Shown here piece after piece: positions 26,076 through 36,524 of a DNA stretch of 64,000 bases (positions are counted from its first letter, which is position 1; every line of letters starts with the position of its first letter). The notes under the pieces were generated by a model. It had not been told where the DNA came from and ran no database searches. It was given only the letters and a program-made list of their open reading frames with translations. The position numbers and the translations under genes are program-made. Origin of the DNA: Methanosarcina sp. ERenArc_MAG2 (lineage in GTDB: Archaea; Halobacteriota; Methanosarcinia; Methanosarcinales; Methanosarcinaceae); the NCBI GenBank assembly GCA_023955635.1, contig JAMXHR010000003.1, positions 22,971 to 86,970 of the forward strand, written 5' to 3'.

Positions 26076-27710
26076 TTACCTGTTAATAAGCTCCATGGCC
26101 AGTTCCCTGAGCTTATACTTCTGGATCTTGCCGCTTGCAGTTAGTGGATACTCAGCTATGATAAAAATATGCTTTGGTACCTTGTAGCGAGCGATTTTGC
26201 TTACTGCGTAGTCCCTTATATCCGCTTCTGCAATATCCGCGTCTTTTTCTAGAATCACAAAAGCTCCCACGATTTCCCCGTATTTCTTGTCAGGAATGCC
26301 CACAACCTGGGCATCTTTGACTCCGGGCATGGCATGCAGGAACTCCTCAATTTCCCGAGGATAAATATTTTCCCCTCCTCGAATGATCATATCCTTTATG
26401 CGACCTGTAATCCTGTAGTAACCGTTTTCGTCACAGGTTCCAAGGTCTCCGCTGTGAAGCCAGCCACTGGCGTCAATCACTTTTTTCGTTTCTTCAGGCA
26501 TCTTGTAATAGCCTTTCATAATATTATACCCGCGGCAGCAAAGCTCTCCCACGGTATTCGGAGGCACGGGCTCGTTTGTTACGGGGTCAACCACCCTGAC
26601 GTCAACGCCCGGGAAAGACTTTCCTACAGTCTCAACCCTGAGTTCAACAGGGTCATCAACTGTAGTCTGGGTCATACCTGGGGAAGCTTCTGTGAGCCCG
26701 TAGACACTGGTGATCTGGTGACAGTGCATATCCTTTACGACTTTCTTCATGGCTTCTACGGGACAGGTCGAACCGGCCATTATCCCGGTGCGGAGAGAAG
26801 ACAAGTCGAACATATCAAACATTGGATGAGTGTACTCGGCAATAAACATCGTGGGTACGCCGTAAAGAGCCGTACATTTCTCCTTCTGGACCGCAGCAAG
26901 CACCAGCAATGGATCAAAAATTTCGAGCATAACAAGCGTTGCCCGGTGGGTTAGGATGGCCATAACTCCCAGCACGATCCCGAAACAGTGGAAAAGCGGT
27001 ACAGGAAAGCAGAGCCTGTCTTTGTATGTGAAATTCTGACGGTCCCCTATAGAAAGCCCATTATTCAGAACATTTTTGTGGGTCAGCATGACTCCTTTAG
27101 GGAAGCCGGTAGTTCCCGAAGTATACTGCATATTCACAACGTCGTCACAGTTCACACTTTGAATAACATCATTAAGTTCGTCATCAGGGTAGTGGCTACC
27201 AAGGAGCATTAGTTCATTTGTGTTGTACATGCCCCTGTGTTTTTCCTGTCCTACGTAAATCACGCTCTTCAGGCAGGGAAAGTTTTTGCTTTTCAGGCGT
27301 CCCCTCTCGGAACTTCTAAGTTCGGGAACCAGCCCATAGATTATTTCTAGGTAGTCAACGTCTCTGAAGCCATCGATAAGAGCCAGAGCTTTCATGTCTG
27401 ATTGGCTGATTACGTACTCGACTTCATGACTTTTGTAAGCCGTATTTACGGTAACAAGCACTACTCCAATCTTTGCCGTGGCAAACATAAAGGTCAGCCA
27501 GTCCGGAACGTTCTTTGCCCATATTCCAACGTGGTCGCCCTTTTTTATTCCAATTCCAAGAAGCCCCTTTGCGAGGTTATTGACTCTTTCATTAAACTGC
27601 CCGTAAGTAAAACGCAGGTTCCGGTCCGGATAAATAATAAACTCGTGATCAGGGTCTATAGCTACCTGTTTTTCAAAAAACACACCTATAGTGTCTTCTA
27701 TAAGATGCAT
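26076..27710 (-). CDS. acyl-CoA synthetase / AMP-dependent ligase
   Basis: 544 residues from the ATG at 27710, which has GAGG at the right distance; an upstream extension to 27794 looks untranslated. It activates a carboxylic acid with ATP and CoA through an acyl-adenylate. The P-loop-like [16 protein letters not shown] (near 185), [12 protein letters not shown] (near 325), [20 protein letters not shown] (near 425) and [16 protein letters not shown] with the catalytic lysine are all present. The sequence is closer to medium/long-chain FadD-like ligases than to acetyl-CoA synthetase; the substrate is unknown. It ends a minus-strand operon after the thioesterase and cupin regulator. Confidence 0.85.
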   Translation of the reverse strand: MHLIEDTIGVFFEKQVAIDPDHEFIIYPDRNLRFTYGQFNERVNNLAKGLLGIGIKKGDHVGIWAKNVPDWLTFMFATAKIGVVLVTVNTAYKSHEVEYVISQSDMKALALIDGFRDVDYLEIIYGLVPELRSSERGRLKSKNFPCLKSVIYVGQEKHRGMYNTNELMLLGSHYPDDELNDVIQSVNCDDVVNMQYTSGTTGFPKGVMLTHKNVLNNGLSIGDRQNFTYKDRLCFPVPLFHCFGIVLGVMAILTHRATLVMLEIFDPLLVLAAVQKEKCTALYGVPTMFIAEYTHPMFDMFDLSSLRTGIMAGSTCPVEAMKKVVKDMHCHQITSVYGLTEASPGMTQTTVDDPVELRVETVGKSFPGVDVRVVDPVTNEPVPPNTVGELCCRGYNIMKGYYKMPEETKKVIDASGWLHSGDLGTCDENGYYRITGRIKDMIIRGGENIYPREIEEFLHAMPGVKDAQVVGIPDKKYGEIVGAFVILEKDADIAEADIRDYAVSKIARYKVPKHIFIIAEYPLTASGKIQKYKLRELAMELINR

Positions 27711-27818
27711 GATTTCAACCTCTTCGTTTGAATGGTCTACTCTTAAAAACTGTCGGCTTACAAGCAAAGATATTCCACATGCTTCAAAGCCCAATTTGCG
27801 GACATCCCATAAGTACGT

Positions 27819-28262
27819 TCAAATAGAGCAAGGGGAATCCGTATCCACTTCAGCAGTATCCATCGCAGAAAACATATGCTCTTTCAGAATTTCGCGGATA
27901 GAATCAGGAATAGGAATTGCTTTCTGGAGCTTGAAATCGTAATAGACCAGCACTGCCTGACCTCTTACCTTGAGTTCACCTTCCTGCCAGGCCTCGTGCC
28001 CGACAGTAAAGGAACTGTTTCCTATCTTTGCAATAAAAGTCCTGATCTCCACATCAGACCTGAAATACATCTGGCGAAGGAAATCAAACTCGGTCCTGAC
28101 AAGGATCAGATGCCATACATCAGGGCTAAGATCAAGATCCGGCGAAAAAAGCCGGAATATGGAGTTTCTTCCTATTTCGAACCATACCGGGAGGACAGTA
28201 TTATTTATATGCCCAAGCCCGTCTATGTCCCCAAAGCGCGGACTGACAGTTGTACTGAACAT
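27819..28262 (-). CDS. acyl-CoA thioesterase, hotdog fold
   Basis: 147 residues with the 4-hydroxybenzoyl-CoA thioesterase/YbgC signature near the N-terminus: RFGDIDGLGHINNTVLPVWF, including the catalytic aspartate and the HINN turn. It would hydrolyse an acyl-CoA, opposing or editing the ligase encoded 108 bases downstream. Intact frame. The pair suggests turnover of the same unusual acyl-CoA. Confidence 0.8.
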   Translation of the reverse strand: MFSTTVSPRFGDIDGLGHINNTVLPVWFEIGRNSIFRLFSPDLDLSPDVWHLILVRTEFDFLRQMYFRSDVEIRTFIAKIGNSSFTVGHEAWQEGELKVRGQAVLVYYDFKLQKAIPIPDSIREILKEHMFSAMDTAEVDTDSPCSI

Positions 28263-28366
28263 TTTTGATTCCCTTAACTCTCAAATGCTTATTTAACTTT
28301 TTTAAATCTGGAACTTTCCGCCAGTTTAAATTAAGTCCTTAATCTCTTTTCTACCTGACTGCGACT

Positions 28367-28945
28367 TTACAGAGGAGCGTAAACTACAGCCAGAATTCTC
28401 GCATCCTCTTTTCCTGCTGCATGGACATCATGCGGGATAATCGAGTCATAGTAAATGCTGTCTCCGGCGTTCAGTCTCTGGACATCTTTTCCATAGAATA
28501 TCTCGATTTCCCCGGATAGGACATAAATAAACTCCTCTCCTTCGTGTGAAGAGAGCTTGTGACTTTCCTCGGGAGAAGGGTGGATATCAATGATAAAAGG
28601 CTCCATGTGGCGGTCTGCTTTATCCGAGGCAAGGGAATAAAACTCAAGAGCACTTTTCTTAGGCCTCTCAGTCTTCCCCGAAAAACGGACTACATTCTCT
28701 GACAGCCCTTCTCTGATAATTACAGGTCCGCTCTGGGGCATATCGTCCAGAAAGGTGCCGAGGCGGACGCCTAAAGCCCTGGCAATCTTTAAAAGAGGTG
28801 TTAAGGACGGAACCAGGGCTCCGTCTTCTAGCTGCTGGATTAATTCCACGCTGCTCTGGCTGGCTTCAGCCAGTTCTTCAACGGTCATATCCCGGGCTTC
28901 TCTAAGCTGGCGTATCTTACTACCGACACGGTTCTCTTCTGACAT
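28367..28945 (-). CDS. XRE-family helix-turn-helix regulator with cupin domain
   Basis: 192 residues from ATG 28945, with GAGGAAGG upstream (a longer frame starts at 28960). Residues 5-65 form the HTH ([39 protein letters not shown]); residues 115-190 form a cupin barrel ([37 protein letters not shown]) that probably senses a small ligand. It is first in the operon with the thioesterase and acyl-CoA ligase and is likely its regulator. Confidence 0.85.
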   Translation of the reverse strand: MSEENRVGSKIRQLREARDMTVEELAEASQSSVELIQQLEDGALVPSLTPLLKIARALGVRLGTFLDDMPQSGPVIIREGLSENVVRFSGKTERPKKSALEFYSLASDKADRHMEPFIIDIHPSPEESHKLSSHEGEEFIYVLSGEIEIFYGKDVQRLNAGDSIYYDSIIPHDVHAAGKEDARILAVVYAPL

Positions 28946-28960
28946 TATAACCTTCCTCAC

Positions 28961-29514
28961 AATTGTTTTAAGGTAGCGGACCCGGCAGAAAAATGTAAAC
29001 CAGAATCCTTTTGATAGCCTATCAGGCTTATCTCTTTTGCATCCATCTATTATAAAAAAGTTTTTGAAATAGCTATGCCTAGTAAAAAGCGCCAGCTATC
29101 GAAATCATACTGACATAATTAGTTAAAAAAGTATTTTAGTAACTTATAAAATAATTTAGTGAACTCGTGACATATAAGCTTTCTGGCCTCCATATTAAAT
29201 TTAATGTGCAGGTGACCTGGTGCCGTGAAAATATGTCGTAGAAGAGAATATATATGTACTGTTCAGACTATATATAGAATATGGCAGGTTAAGCCAAAAT
29301 TATATTTGTTTAAATACTTTTTAGGTAGTCCATCATTTATTGATTGATATTATTCAAAAATAATCGAAATACTGTTTCCAGCTCTTTTTTCCCGCAATTT
29401 TTACACTGCTGGAGCCAACCTGCTGTGTAAGTATATAAACACAAGCAAAATCCATATTTAAAATTAGGGCATTGGTACCTAAATACTGATATATATTATG
29501 AGAACTTATATCTC
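28961..29514. other. intergenic, operon promoter and IS1 left flank
   Basis: The first 100 bases hold the promoter of the minus-strand operon. The part near 29270-29514 probably includes the left end of the IS1 element. I could not define its inverted repeats. No gene seen. Confidence 0.35.
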
Positions 29515-30199
29515 TTGATGAACTGCCCAAGATGTAAGAGTCTCGATCATAATAAGAATGGTAAAGTTAATGGCCGTCAACGCTACAAATGCTCTGATTG
29601 TGGATATAATTATTCAGTAGAGCTAAAATCAACTGCTAGTTCCGCATCTGTTAAGAGACAGGCTTTACAACTCTATCTTGAAGGATTGGGATTTCGGTCA
29701 ATAGGGCGTTTTTTGGGGGTAAGTCATGTTTCTATCCAAAAATGGATAAAGAAATTTGGTCAGGAGTTAGAAGAACTAAAAAGCGAAAATGAGATCTCTA
29801 TTGTTGAAATGGATGAGATGCACATTTACATCGGTAACAAAAAAATATTGCTGGATCTGGATTGCTGTTGATAGAGTTGGGAAAAAGTTCATCAACTGCT
29901 CTTTTGGTAGCAGAGGGACAGAAACTGGACAAAAACTCTGGGAAAAGTTAAAGGAAAAAGAGATTGAAAAAGTGATGACTGATCACTGGAGGGCATATGC
30001 AGAGTTCGTTCCAGATAAAATTCATACTCAATCCAAAGCAGAAACGTACACTGTTGAAGGGTATAACAGCATAGTTAGGCACTTTCTGGCAAGATTGAGA
30101 AGAAAGACAAAGTGTTATACTAAGAGTCTTGAAATGCTAAAGTACTCAGTTATTCTCTTAATGAAATATAGAAATAATGAGTTAACTATATTTAGTTAA
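29515..30199 (+). mobile_element. IS1-family transposase, two overlapping frames
   Basis: Frame 1 (29515-29871) starts with a zinc finger (CPRCKSLDHNKNGKVNGRQR, then YKCSDCGYNYS) and an HTH (SIGRFLGVSHVSIQKWIKK), followed by VEMDEMHIYIGNKK with a catalytic aspartate. Frame 2 (29789-30199) continues YCWIWIAVDRVGKKF, VMTDHWRAYAEFVP and a C-terminal VEGYNSIVRHFLARLRRKTK. They join at the seven-A run near 29841; dropping one A gives a single protein, as in single-frame archaeal IS1 elements. Programmed frameshifting, known for IS1, would need the other direction here, so a mutation or sequence error is more likely. Confidence 0.8.
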
Positions 30200-30352
30200 C
30201 AGTGCCGTTAATTTTAACTTTCAAGTCTTCCAGTTGCTTATAGCATATTTTATTTCTCCTTTTATTCGTTCTTTTTTGCTTCTAAGAGTTAGTTAAGTTT
30301 TGATTGTGAGCTGATCGCAAAACTTAAAATTGCTCCTCATAAGTTCGAAGCG

Positions 30353-30574
30353 ATGCGTACAGGCTTAGAATGTATTATGAAATCGAGAATCGCATATGTA
30401 TTCCCAAATGTTGCAGAAAATCTGCACAGGTATGAGAGCCTTCGAGCACCACTTAACAATTTAAAAAGGGTACATGTTGACAAGCATTTTGTACTACTTT
30501 TTTCTGTTAATGAGGAGTCAAAGAGTGTTATTCTGGAAGATTACGACCATCCTGATAACATCTACAAACACTGA
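30353..30574 (+). CDS. RelE/ParE-like toxin, N-terminus uncertain
   Basis: 73 residues. The second half, YESLRAPLNNLKRVHVDKHF and VLLFSVNEESKSVILEDYDH ending NIYKH, matches the conserved strand-strand-tail of archaeal RelE-type mRNA interferases. The first half is poorly matched, and no antitoxin gene is adjacent, so it may be truncated or an orphan. Sequence just upstream (GCAAAACTTAAAATTGCTCC) resembles short repeats near 500, 11100 and 51950, so a mobile element may have replaced the original 5' end. Confidence 0.5.
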   Translation: MRTGLECIMKSRIAYVFPNVAENLHRYESLRAPLNNLKRVHVDKHFVLLFSVNEESKSVILEDYDHPDNIYKH

Positions 30575-31161
30575 ATATTACGCTTATTAATCTTGTTTTC
30601 TAACATTTTTTACGTTTGATCGTATGTAAGCGGCTAAATACCTTACATTCCTATAAGTTCTGGAATATACAAGTTTTCAAACATATAGACAGAAAAGAAA
30701 ATAAATTTTTAAAAGTGTAGGGCTTATGCATTTGAAGGATAGAATCAAGCACATGAATCTTCAGTGTAATTACTGAGAGTTATATAGTTAAACATCTGCT
30801 GCTATCGTTTTTGGTTCAACGTAAGTCATTATTAAGTAAATAAGGCCATATATGCCCCTAATATAAAATTTACCAGCCATAAAACTAAAAGAATTTGTAT
30901 CTTTGCTTTAGTTTTCCATCTTCTTTTGATTTTCCAGTCTCGTCTGTTAATCACAACTATAAATCCGAGGAATTAAATCACAATTCCTATTAAAGAATGA
31001 ATTAAAATTACAGAAGAAACTGTCTGCGAGACTATGGGAGACTATGGCATTGTATGTAAAATTAATCATATAGGGGACAGACAAGATTATTAGCAAATAT
31101 CCGAATGTGGATATCATATCGTGTCTGTTTAGTTTTTCTTTACTTAATTTACCTGTCCTTA
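30575..31161. other. intergenic with family B scar
   Basis: 30718-30770 (TAGGGCTTATGCATTTGAAG and following) resembles the left half of the family B MITE. 30792-30815 resembles the inner arm of the element at 568-823. A minus-strand 84-residue frame at 30947-31201 contains one hydrophobic segment, but it crosses the IS boundary and is not supported. Confidence 0.35.
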
Positions 31162-32484
31162 GGAACAAAACATATATAATTTCAATTATTTCTCTTACCA
31201 TCTATAATGTTTGTTAGAAGCCATTACAAATGATTAAAAGGAATCTAATTTGACGCTACGCATAAAATATCCTGAAGAAATTGAAACTCGAATGAAAGCA
31301 TTTTATGATAGTTTGAACGAGAAAGATCGGAGAAGATACGCAGCTATCGAAGCAATTAAATTAGGTCACGGAGGACAAATCTATATTAGTAGTGTCCTGG
31401 GCTGCCACTTTCAGACTGTCATGGCTGGAATTAATGAAATCACCAATGGTACAGAAACCCCAGAGGACAGAATTCGAAAGCCTGGTGGGGGTAAAAAGAA
31501 AATCATCGACACGGTGGAAAATATCGATGAAATATTTTTTGATATTCTAAAAAACCATACGGCTGGAAGCCCTATGGATGAAGAACTAAAATGGACAAAC
31601 CTGAACCTTAAAGAAATTTCAAAGGTTTTTAAATCAAAGGGTATGAATATAACTCCCTATGTAGTAAAGCAGCTCTTAAAGAAACATGGTTTTGTAAAAA
31701 GGAAAATGCAAAAAGCTGTCACAATGAAAGACTCTAAAGATAGAAATGAGCAATTTGAGAGAATTCACGAGTTAAAGGAAGAGTACTCAAAAAGCGCTAA
31801 TCCTATTATCAGTATAGATGTAAAAAAAGAAGTTATAGGTAATTTCTACCGTGATGGTAAAGTTTATTGTACCCACACAGTAAAGGTATATGACCACGAC
31901 TTCAATACATTTTCAGATGGGGTTGTAATTCCACATGGCATATACGATCTAAAAAGTAACGAAGGATACATCACCCTAGGAACCAGTAAGGATACAAGCG
32001 AGTTTTGTTGTGACTGCATTAAAGACTGGTGGGAAAAATACGGTAAAAACAAATATCCAGAAGCAAATAGCATTTTAACCTTAGCTGATGGTGGTGGAAG
32101 CAACTCAAGCAGGAATTATATTTTCAAGGAAGATATGCAAAAGATGGTAAATGAAATTGGAATTGAAATCAGAATGGCTCATTATCCACCATATACGTCG
32201 AAATACAATCCAATAGAACACAGGTTATTCTGTCATGTTACGAATGCATGCAAAGGTACTGTTTTCAGCAATATTGAGGTGGTCAAAAGCCTTGTTGAGA
32301 AGACTTACACATCTACAGGACTCAAAGTGTTTTCGACTATAAAGGATAAAGTTTATGCCAAGGGAAGAAAAGCAACTGAAAACTTCAAGGAAAAAATGAA
32401 AATTGTATTTGATGATTATTTAGGAAAATGGAATTACAGAGCAATTCCACAAGTGAAAAATTGAAGTTATATTTGCAGCATTCC
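31162..32484 (+). mobile_element. ISAzo13-family insertion sequence, complete (1323 bp)
   Basis: Bounded by GGAACAAAAC at the left and GCATTCC at the right, with TTA on both flanks (31159-31161 and 32485-32487). The copy at 56994-58307 has the same ends and the same flanking TTA, which fixes the boundaries. The terminal inverted repeats are short and imperfect. Confidence 0.85.
31250..32464 (+). CDS. ISAzo13-family transposase
   Basis: 404 residues from a TTG start (MTLRIKYPEE) with AAAAGGAATC before it. The conserved RKPGGGKKKIIDTVENIDEI, NHTAGSPMDEELKWTNLNLK, the DDE core (PIISIDVKKEVIGNF, LADGGGSNSSRNYI) and HYPPYTSKYNPIEHRLF identify the ISAzo13 (DDE_Tnp_ISAZ013) family. It is the only unbroken copy in the window and may be active in trans on the others. 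Confidence 0.9.
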   Translation: MTLRIKYPEEIETRMKAFYDSLNEKDRRRYAAIEAIKLGHGGQIYISSVLGCHFQTVMAGINEITNGTETPEDRIRKPGGGKKKIIDTVENIDEIFFDILKNHTAGSPMDEELKWTNLNLKEISKVFKSKGMNITPYVVKQLLKKHGFVKRKMQKAVTMKDSKDRNEQFERIHELKEEYSKSANPIISIDVKKEVIGNFYRDGKVYCTHTVKVYDHDFNTFSDGVVIPHGIYDLKSNEGYITLGTSKDTSEFCCDCIKDWWEKYGKNKYPEANSILTLADGGGSNSSRNYIFKEDMQKMVNEIGIEIRMAHYPPYTSKYNPIEHRLFCHVTNACKGTVFSNIEVVKSLVEKTYTSTGLKVFSTIKDKVYAKGRKATENFKEKMKIVFDDYLGKWNYRAIPQVKN

Positions 32485-32659
32485 TTAGTATGATAAACCC
32501 TATTATGGCAAGTACCAAAGCTATTTTTTGTAAATAAAAAGAAATCGACATAAATTCATCAGTGTTTATGCCCGACATTATGCCTCCTCAGAAACAAGAA
32601 TGTCCTACGGATATTGCTTAAATAATCCCAATTTAGAATAGTTTTCATCGGCTAATATT

Positions 32660-33285
32660 TATTCAGTCGAATACCCCGCAGCTTGCTGCGGGGATGGAAA
32701 ACTTCCCCGATAACCGTTGTTAAATAATCAATTTATATTTTTAGCTACATTTGTACTGTAAATGGAACTCAGACATGCAAACCATTGTGTATATAAAATA
32801 AGATATCACATGGTTTTTTGTGTGAAGTACCGTAAAAAGCTTCTTTTAAAGACAGAACTCGTAAACTTTTTGAAAAATGTATGCTTTGAAATTAGTGAAA
32901 GATGCTGTTTTGAGTTTGATGCAATTGGTAGTGATGGCGATCATGTACATCTTTTTGTTGGAGCTGAACCAAAGTATTCTCCTTCAAAAATCATGCAAAT
33001 TATAAAAAGTATTACAGCAAGACAAATCTTTAAACAATACCCTGAAATCAAAAAACACCTTTGGGGTGGTGAACTGTGGAGTGATGGAGGCTACATTGGA
33101 ACTGTAGGAGATGGAATAACTTCCGATGTTATCAAAAACGATGTTGAAAATCAGGGAAACCAGGAGGAAAAAGAAGCATATCAGCAAATGAAAATTCTTG
33201 ATTTTGAATAACCATTACAACCAGAGCGGTGGCGCGAACATACCCCGTTGCTTGCACCGGGGTGCGCCAGCGCAACTTTGATTTG
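32660..33285 (+). mobile_element. IS200/IS605-type element
   Basis: A left-end hairpin at 32674-32693 (CCCCGCAGCTTGCTGCGGGG) and a right-end hairpin at 33242-33263 (ACCCCGTTGCTTGCACCGGG with GT) flank a lone tnpA. Subterminal imperfect palindromes, rather than inverted repeats, are characteristic of this family. Exact cleavage sites cannot be fixed by eye. No tnpB is attached. Confidence 0.8.
32762..33211 (+). CDS. tnpA: IS200/IS605 TnpA, Y1 HUH transposase
   Basis: 149 residues. The HUH motif is in GSDGDHVHLFVGAEPKYSPS, and the catalytic tyrosine in WSDGGYIGTVGDG. It nicks and joins single-stranded DNA at the element ends, using the flanking hairpins as recognition sites. The length and C-terminus (QGNQEEKEAYQQMKIL) are normal. 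Apparently intact, so possibly active. Confidence 0.9.
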   Translation: MELRHANHCVYKIRYHMVFCVKYRKKLLLKTELVNFLKNVCFEISERCCFEFDAIGSDGDHVHLFVGAEPKYSPSKIMQIIKSITARQIFKQYPEIKKHLWGGELWSDGGYIGTVGDGITSDVIKNDVENQGNQEEKEAYQQMKILDFE

Positions 33286-33432
33286 GAAACAGAGTTTCTG
33301 ATCTTCCAAATTTGGTTCTATAATGGGAATAAGAACTTACATACTTGAACTGAAAAACAGTAACATTGAGCCATTAAATGTCTAAAATGTAATTCATGCG
33401 TCATCGGTTAAGCGTTAGAGAATCACTTCTGT

Positions 33433-34754
33433 ATGCATTTTTATATTAATAATTTGTATATTAGTGCACCTATGTCTCCTCGTCCCCCACCTACTCTTGA
33501 AGACTCTCTCCGGGAAATGTTTCCCGAAGAGTGGTTAAGGGAAACTGCCAAAGAAACTGGTCTCATAGTACGTGAGCGTAAAATTGACCCTGTCGTCATT
33601 TTTTGGGTTTTAACTCTTGGTTTTGGTGTTCGCTTGCAGCGTACACTTGCCAGTTTGAAAAGAGACTATGAAAAAGAATCAAATAAGACCCTAAGCGACA
33701 GCAGCTGGTACTATAGATTCACTCCAGAACTTGTTGAGTTCCTCCATCAGTGTGTTATTCACGGCATAGAAGAGCTTGCAAAAGAACCTGGTAGAAAACT
33801 TAGCAAGAAACTCGAAAACTTCCAGGATGTTCTTATTCAGGACAGCACAATTGTTCGTCTTCCTTTTTAGCAGACAAGTTTCCAGCAGCAAGAGCAAGAA
33901 CAGTAGCTGCAGATGTAAAAGTAGGAGTTATGGTAAGTGCAGTTGCTAACGGCCCTAAAACCGTTGCTTTATACTCTGAAAAAACAGCTGAGATTAAAAC
34001 ATTGAAAATAGGTCCCTGGATCAAAGACCGTATTCTTCTTGTAGATCTTGGTTTTTACAAAACTCAAATGTTTGCAAGAATTGAGGAAAACGGAGGATAT
34101 TTTGTTTCAAGAATAAGGAAGAATATGGATCCTATTCTTGTTTCTGTTGAAGAGGGACTTTCTAAGACAAAAAGCAAAGAGTTCGCGGGAAAACCTGTTA
34201 GTGAGTGTATTGAACAACTTTCTGGAAAAAATGGTGATGCAGTTGTAAAAATAGCATTCAAAAGAAGAGCATATAAAGGCAAACAAAAGCAGGATGAGAT
34301 GCTTGTACGTCTTGTTGCGGTATATAATGATGAGGATGAAAAGTATCACATATATATCACAAATATTCAGAAAGATGTTTTGAATGCAAAAGACATTGCA
34401 AAATTATATGGAGCAAGATGGGACATAGAACTGCTGTTTAAGGAATTAAAAAGCAAATACGCTCTTGAAGTTCTCGAAACAAAGAATGTGCAGGTAATTG
34501 AGGCTCTAATCTGGACAGCAATATTAACACTAATAGTTAGCAGAAGGATTTATTCTCTTGTAAGAAACTCAACAGCTCATCCTGAAAAAATGGCTCAATA
34601 TACGCAGTTACGTTGGAGCACAATATTTGCAGAGAATGCATCAGATTTGTTGACAGTAATTCTGAATAGATGTGGAATTCAAAGAACTTTTGAAACGATA
34701 ATAGGACTTACGCACTTCAGATTCAAAATCAAGCACAGTAACCATCAGATTTAA
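33433..34754 (+). pseudogene. IS4-family transposase, frame break plus MITE-truncated end
   Basis: The N-terminal frame (MSPRPPPTLEDSLREMFPEE to QDSTIVRLPF) stops at 33868. The next frame resumes at LADKFPAARARTVAAD; one extra T in the five-T run 33864-33868 joins them. Catalytic blocks are VLIQDSTIVRL, DRILLVDLGFYKTQM and the YREK-like DIAKLYGARWDIELLFKELK. The last residues after FETI are encoded by the inserted MITE; the original tail (MNVYESQALDPHVNRERFRE) can still be read beyond it and in the 24338 copy. Confidence 0.8.
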
Positions 34755-34820
34755 AATTTGAATTTCAGGAAGTTGTAAGCCTACTGCAGTTGATTTGGTA
34801 CTTCAAGTGCGTAAGTCCTA
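34702..34820. repeat. MITE family B copy with GATAA target duplication
   Basis: A 119-bp copy inserted in the 3' end of the IS4 transposase gene. Comparison with the uninterrupted sequence at 24445-24465 (complement) shows a 5-bp GATAA duplication at the insertion point. Confidence 0.85.
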
Positions 34821-34955
34821 GATAATGAATGTATATAAAAGTCAAGCATTGGATCCGCATGTAAACAGAGAAAGGTTCAGAGAAGAATGGTTTTAATGAA
34901 AAGGTGAAATGAAAAACACTATTGGAAGATGGAAGTAAGTTCTTAACCGATGACC

Positions 34956-35974
34956 AATGAAGGTTTTTTAAATGACCATAATCTTTGCGTATTTGCTTTT
35001 GTTTGTGGCGAAGATTCATCCAGAAAACCTATGATATATTGCTCATCTGAACCAATATATGCTGGAATTGCTTCGGTTAACTTTTTTAAAATTTCTTCAG
35101 CGTTTTCAGGCCTTCTGTAGTCAAGAGTATTAGGTTCCTCCAAAATCAATGTGTAAACTGAGGATTAAGAATGCTTATTTTAGGTGATAGGCATATAAAC
35201 AGAGCCCCCAAATAAAAGTACACTCTTAAAGTCCAATTTTGAGAGAAATAAACCCAATTAAGCTTTAAAAATAATATATGGGCGGGATTAGAGCTCTATT
35301 TTTGGACAAATCATATTTTTTTGCAATTACGGCAACAGACTTCGTTTTCCGTTTTACAAAATTACATTTCGAAAATAAGGGATAATATGACCTTAAAATA
35401 AAAATTAAGGATATTTGACTCCTTTACTTGAAAATAGATTCTTTATTATATGTACTTTTATTGGGGAAGCACTAGCACTACATTTAATCTACGAAATAAG
35501 GCTTATTGACCCTTAAAAAATGAATCATTTTTTGAGGACCCTAAAGAGTATATGGTTTAGAGTGATACATCTTAAAATTATGCAGTATAACTCCGATTTG
35601 TTTCTGTGAATACTCTACATCATATTTTTCCTTTATTAGCTCCAAAACTTCTTTGGTAGTCCAATAATCCTTATTTTCCAACAAGGTTTTTAATTCTTCT
35701 ATTTGCTCATCTGTCAGCTTGGATTTTCTTCCTCCACTAAAATTTGGTATTAAGGCGGCATAACCGCCTGTATTCCAATCATCCTGCCAGTAATATCCTG
35801 TTTTCTTAGTCACTCCAACTTTAATAGCAGATTCTTCTACAGAATCTCCCAAATACCTAAATTTGACAAAATAGAGCTTTTCAGCACTCTTGAATTATTT
35901 TCGTGTTTGATTAAAACGTTGATCCCATCAAGAGTTACCTTTCGATCAATAGGAATTTGTTCCTTCCCCGCCAT
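34956..35974 (-). pseudogene. second IS630-type transposase, in pieces
   Basis: The N-terminus (MAGKEQIPIDRKVTLDGINV) changes frame at a short T run (35878-35881), then continues DSVEESAIKVGVTKKTGYYW, an HTH, and KSKLTDEQIEELKTLLENKD. It stops at 35541. A downstream piece at 34956-35149 (LDYRRPENAEEILKKLTEAI, FLDESSPQTKANTQRLWSF) includes part of the DDE domain. Between them about 390 bp are inserted, and the 3' end is lost at the IS4 junction. Confidence 0.65.
35205..35467. repeat. 263-bp element with CCCCAAATAAAAGTACA ends (family F)
   Basis: The left end CCCCAAATAAAAGTACA (35206-35222) and right end TGTACTTTTATTGGGG (35451-35466) are inverted repeats with one gap. It lies in the insert that splits the IS630-type pseudogene. 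Single copy in the window, no ORF. Confidence 0.5.
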
Positions 35975-36000
35975 AAAAAAATATAAGCATTAATAGGTGT

Positions 36001-36189
36001 AATAAGTTGCGTTGGAAACTATAAATTCAAAATACATAGATTACAATAAAATCTCTGCATAACAAAGGAATTTGGTTGGATTTTGTTCTCAAACTTAAAG
36101 CCAAAACTGCAAAAATGTAGAGGTATTGCCAGAAAAATCTGTTCATAAGAAAAAATGATTTTACAGAAATATCAGCACACTTTAATTAA
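36001..36189. other. intergenic, no gene seen
   Basis: AT-rich flank of the IS630-type remnant, ending at the family D MITE. Confidence 0.4.
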
Positions 36190-36319
36190 GAGCCTATACA
36201 AAAAGTCAGTAATGAATGTTGAAAAGTTGCAAGAAGTCTGAATATCCGGGCATCTATTCAGGTTTTGCATATTGCTAAAGGAAAGTTACGGTAGTTAACA
36301 ACACTTTTCGTATAGACTC
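36190..36319. repeat. MITE family D copy, degenerate
   Basis: 130 bp with ends GAGCCTATACAAAAAGT and ACTTTTCGTATAGACTC, flanked by TAA. It shares the interior of the copies at 22549 and 45705 but with several changes, so it is an older insertion. Confidence 0.75.
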
Positions 36320-36338
36320 TAAATAAACAAAAAGATCC

Positions 36339-36394
36339 GACTACTCAGTTCAAATTAGATTTGAGATTCTTCATTTCAGAGGATTTCTACAGAG
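36339..36394 (+). repeat. direct repeat flanking the P450 cassette, left copy
   Basis: CTACTCAGTTCAAATTAG ... TTCAGAGGATTTCTACAGAG. It recurs as 40037-40090 (CTATTCAGTTCAAATTAG ... TTCAGAGGATTTCTATAGAG) on the other side of the P450 operon, about 80 percent identical by eye. Confidence 0.65.
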
Positions 36395-36524
36395 CAAATT
36401 ATGTACGACTTAGAGTCCCTTCGATAAATATTGTGAACTGCAATCTCTTTTATCTGCAGTACTCACAACCAAATGGATACTCGTATACAGATATTTTGTG
36501 ACTTTTTAATCATAACTGGAACTC

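Larger units (their letters stand above)
33394..34960 (+). mobile_element. IS4-family element (ISH8-like), carrying a family B MITE
   Basis: Terminal repeats TCATGCGTCATCGGTTAAG at the left and the complement of TCATTGGTCATCGGTTAAG at the right. The right end is joined to an IS630-type transposase remnant. The flanks do not show a matching target duplication, so the locus was rearranged after insertion. A family B MITE is inserted at 34702-34820. Confidence 0.75.
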
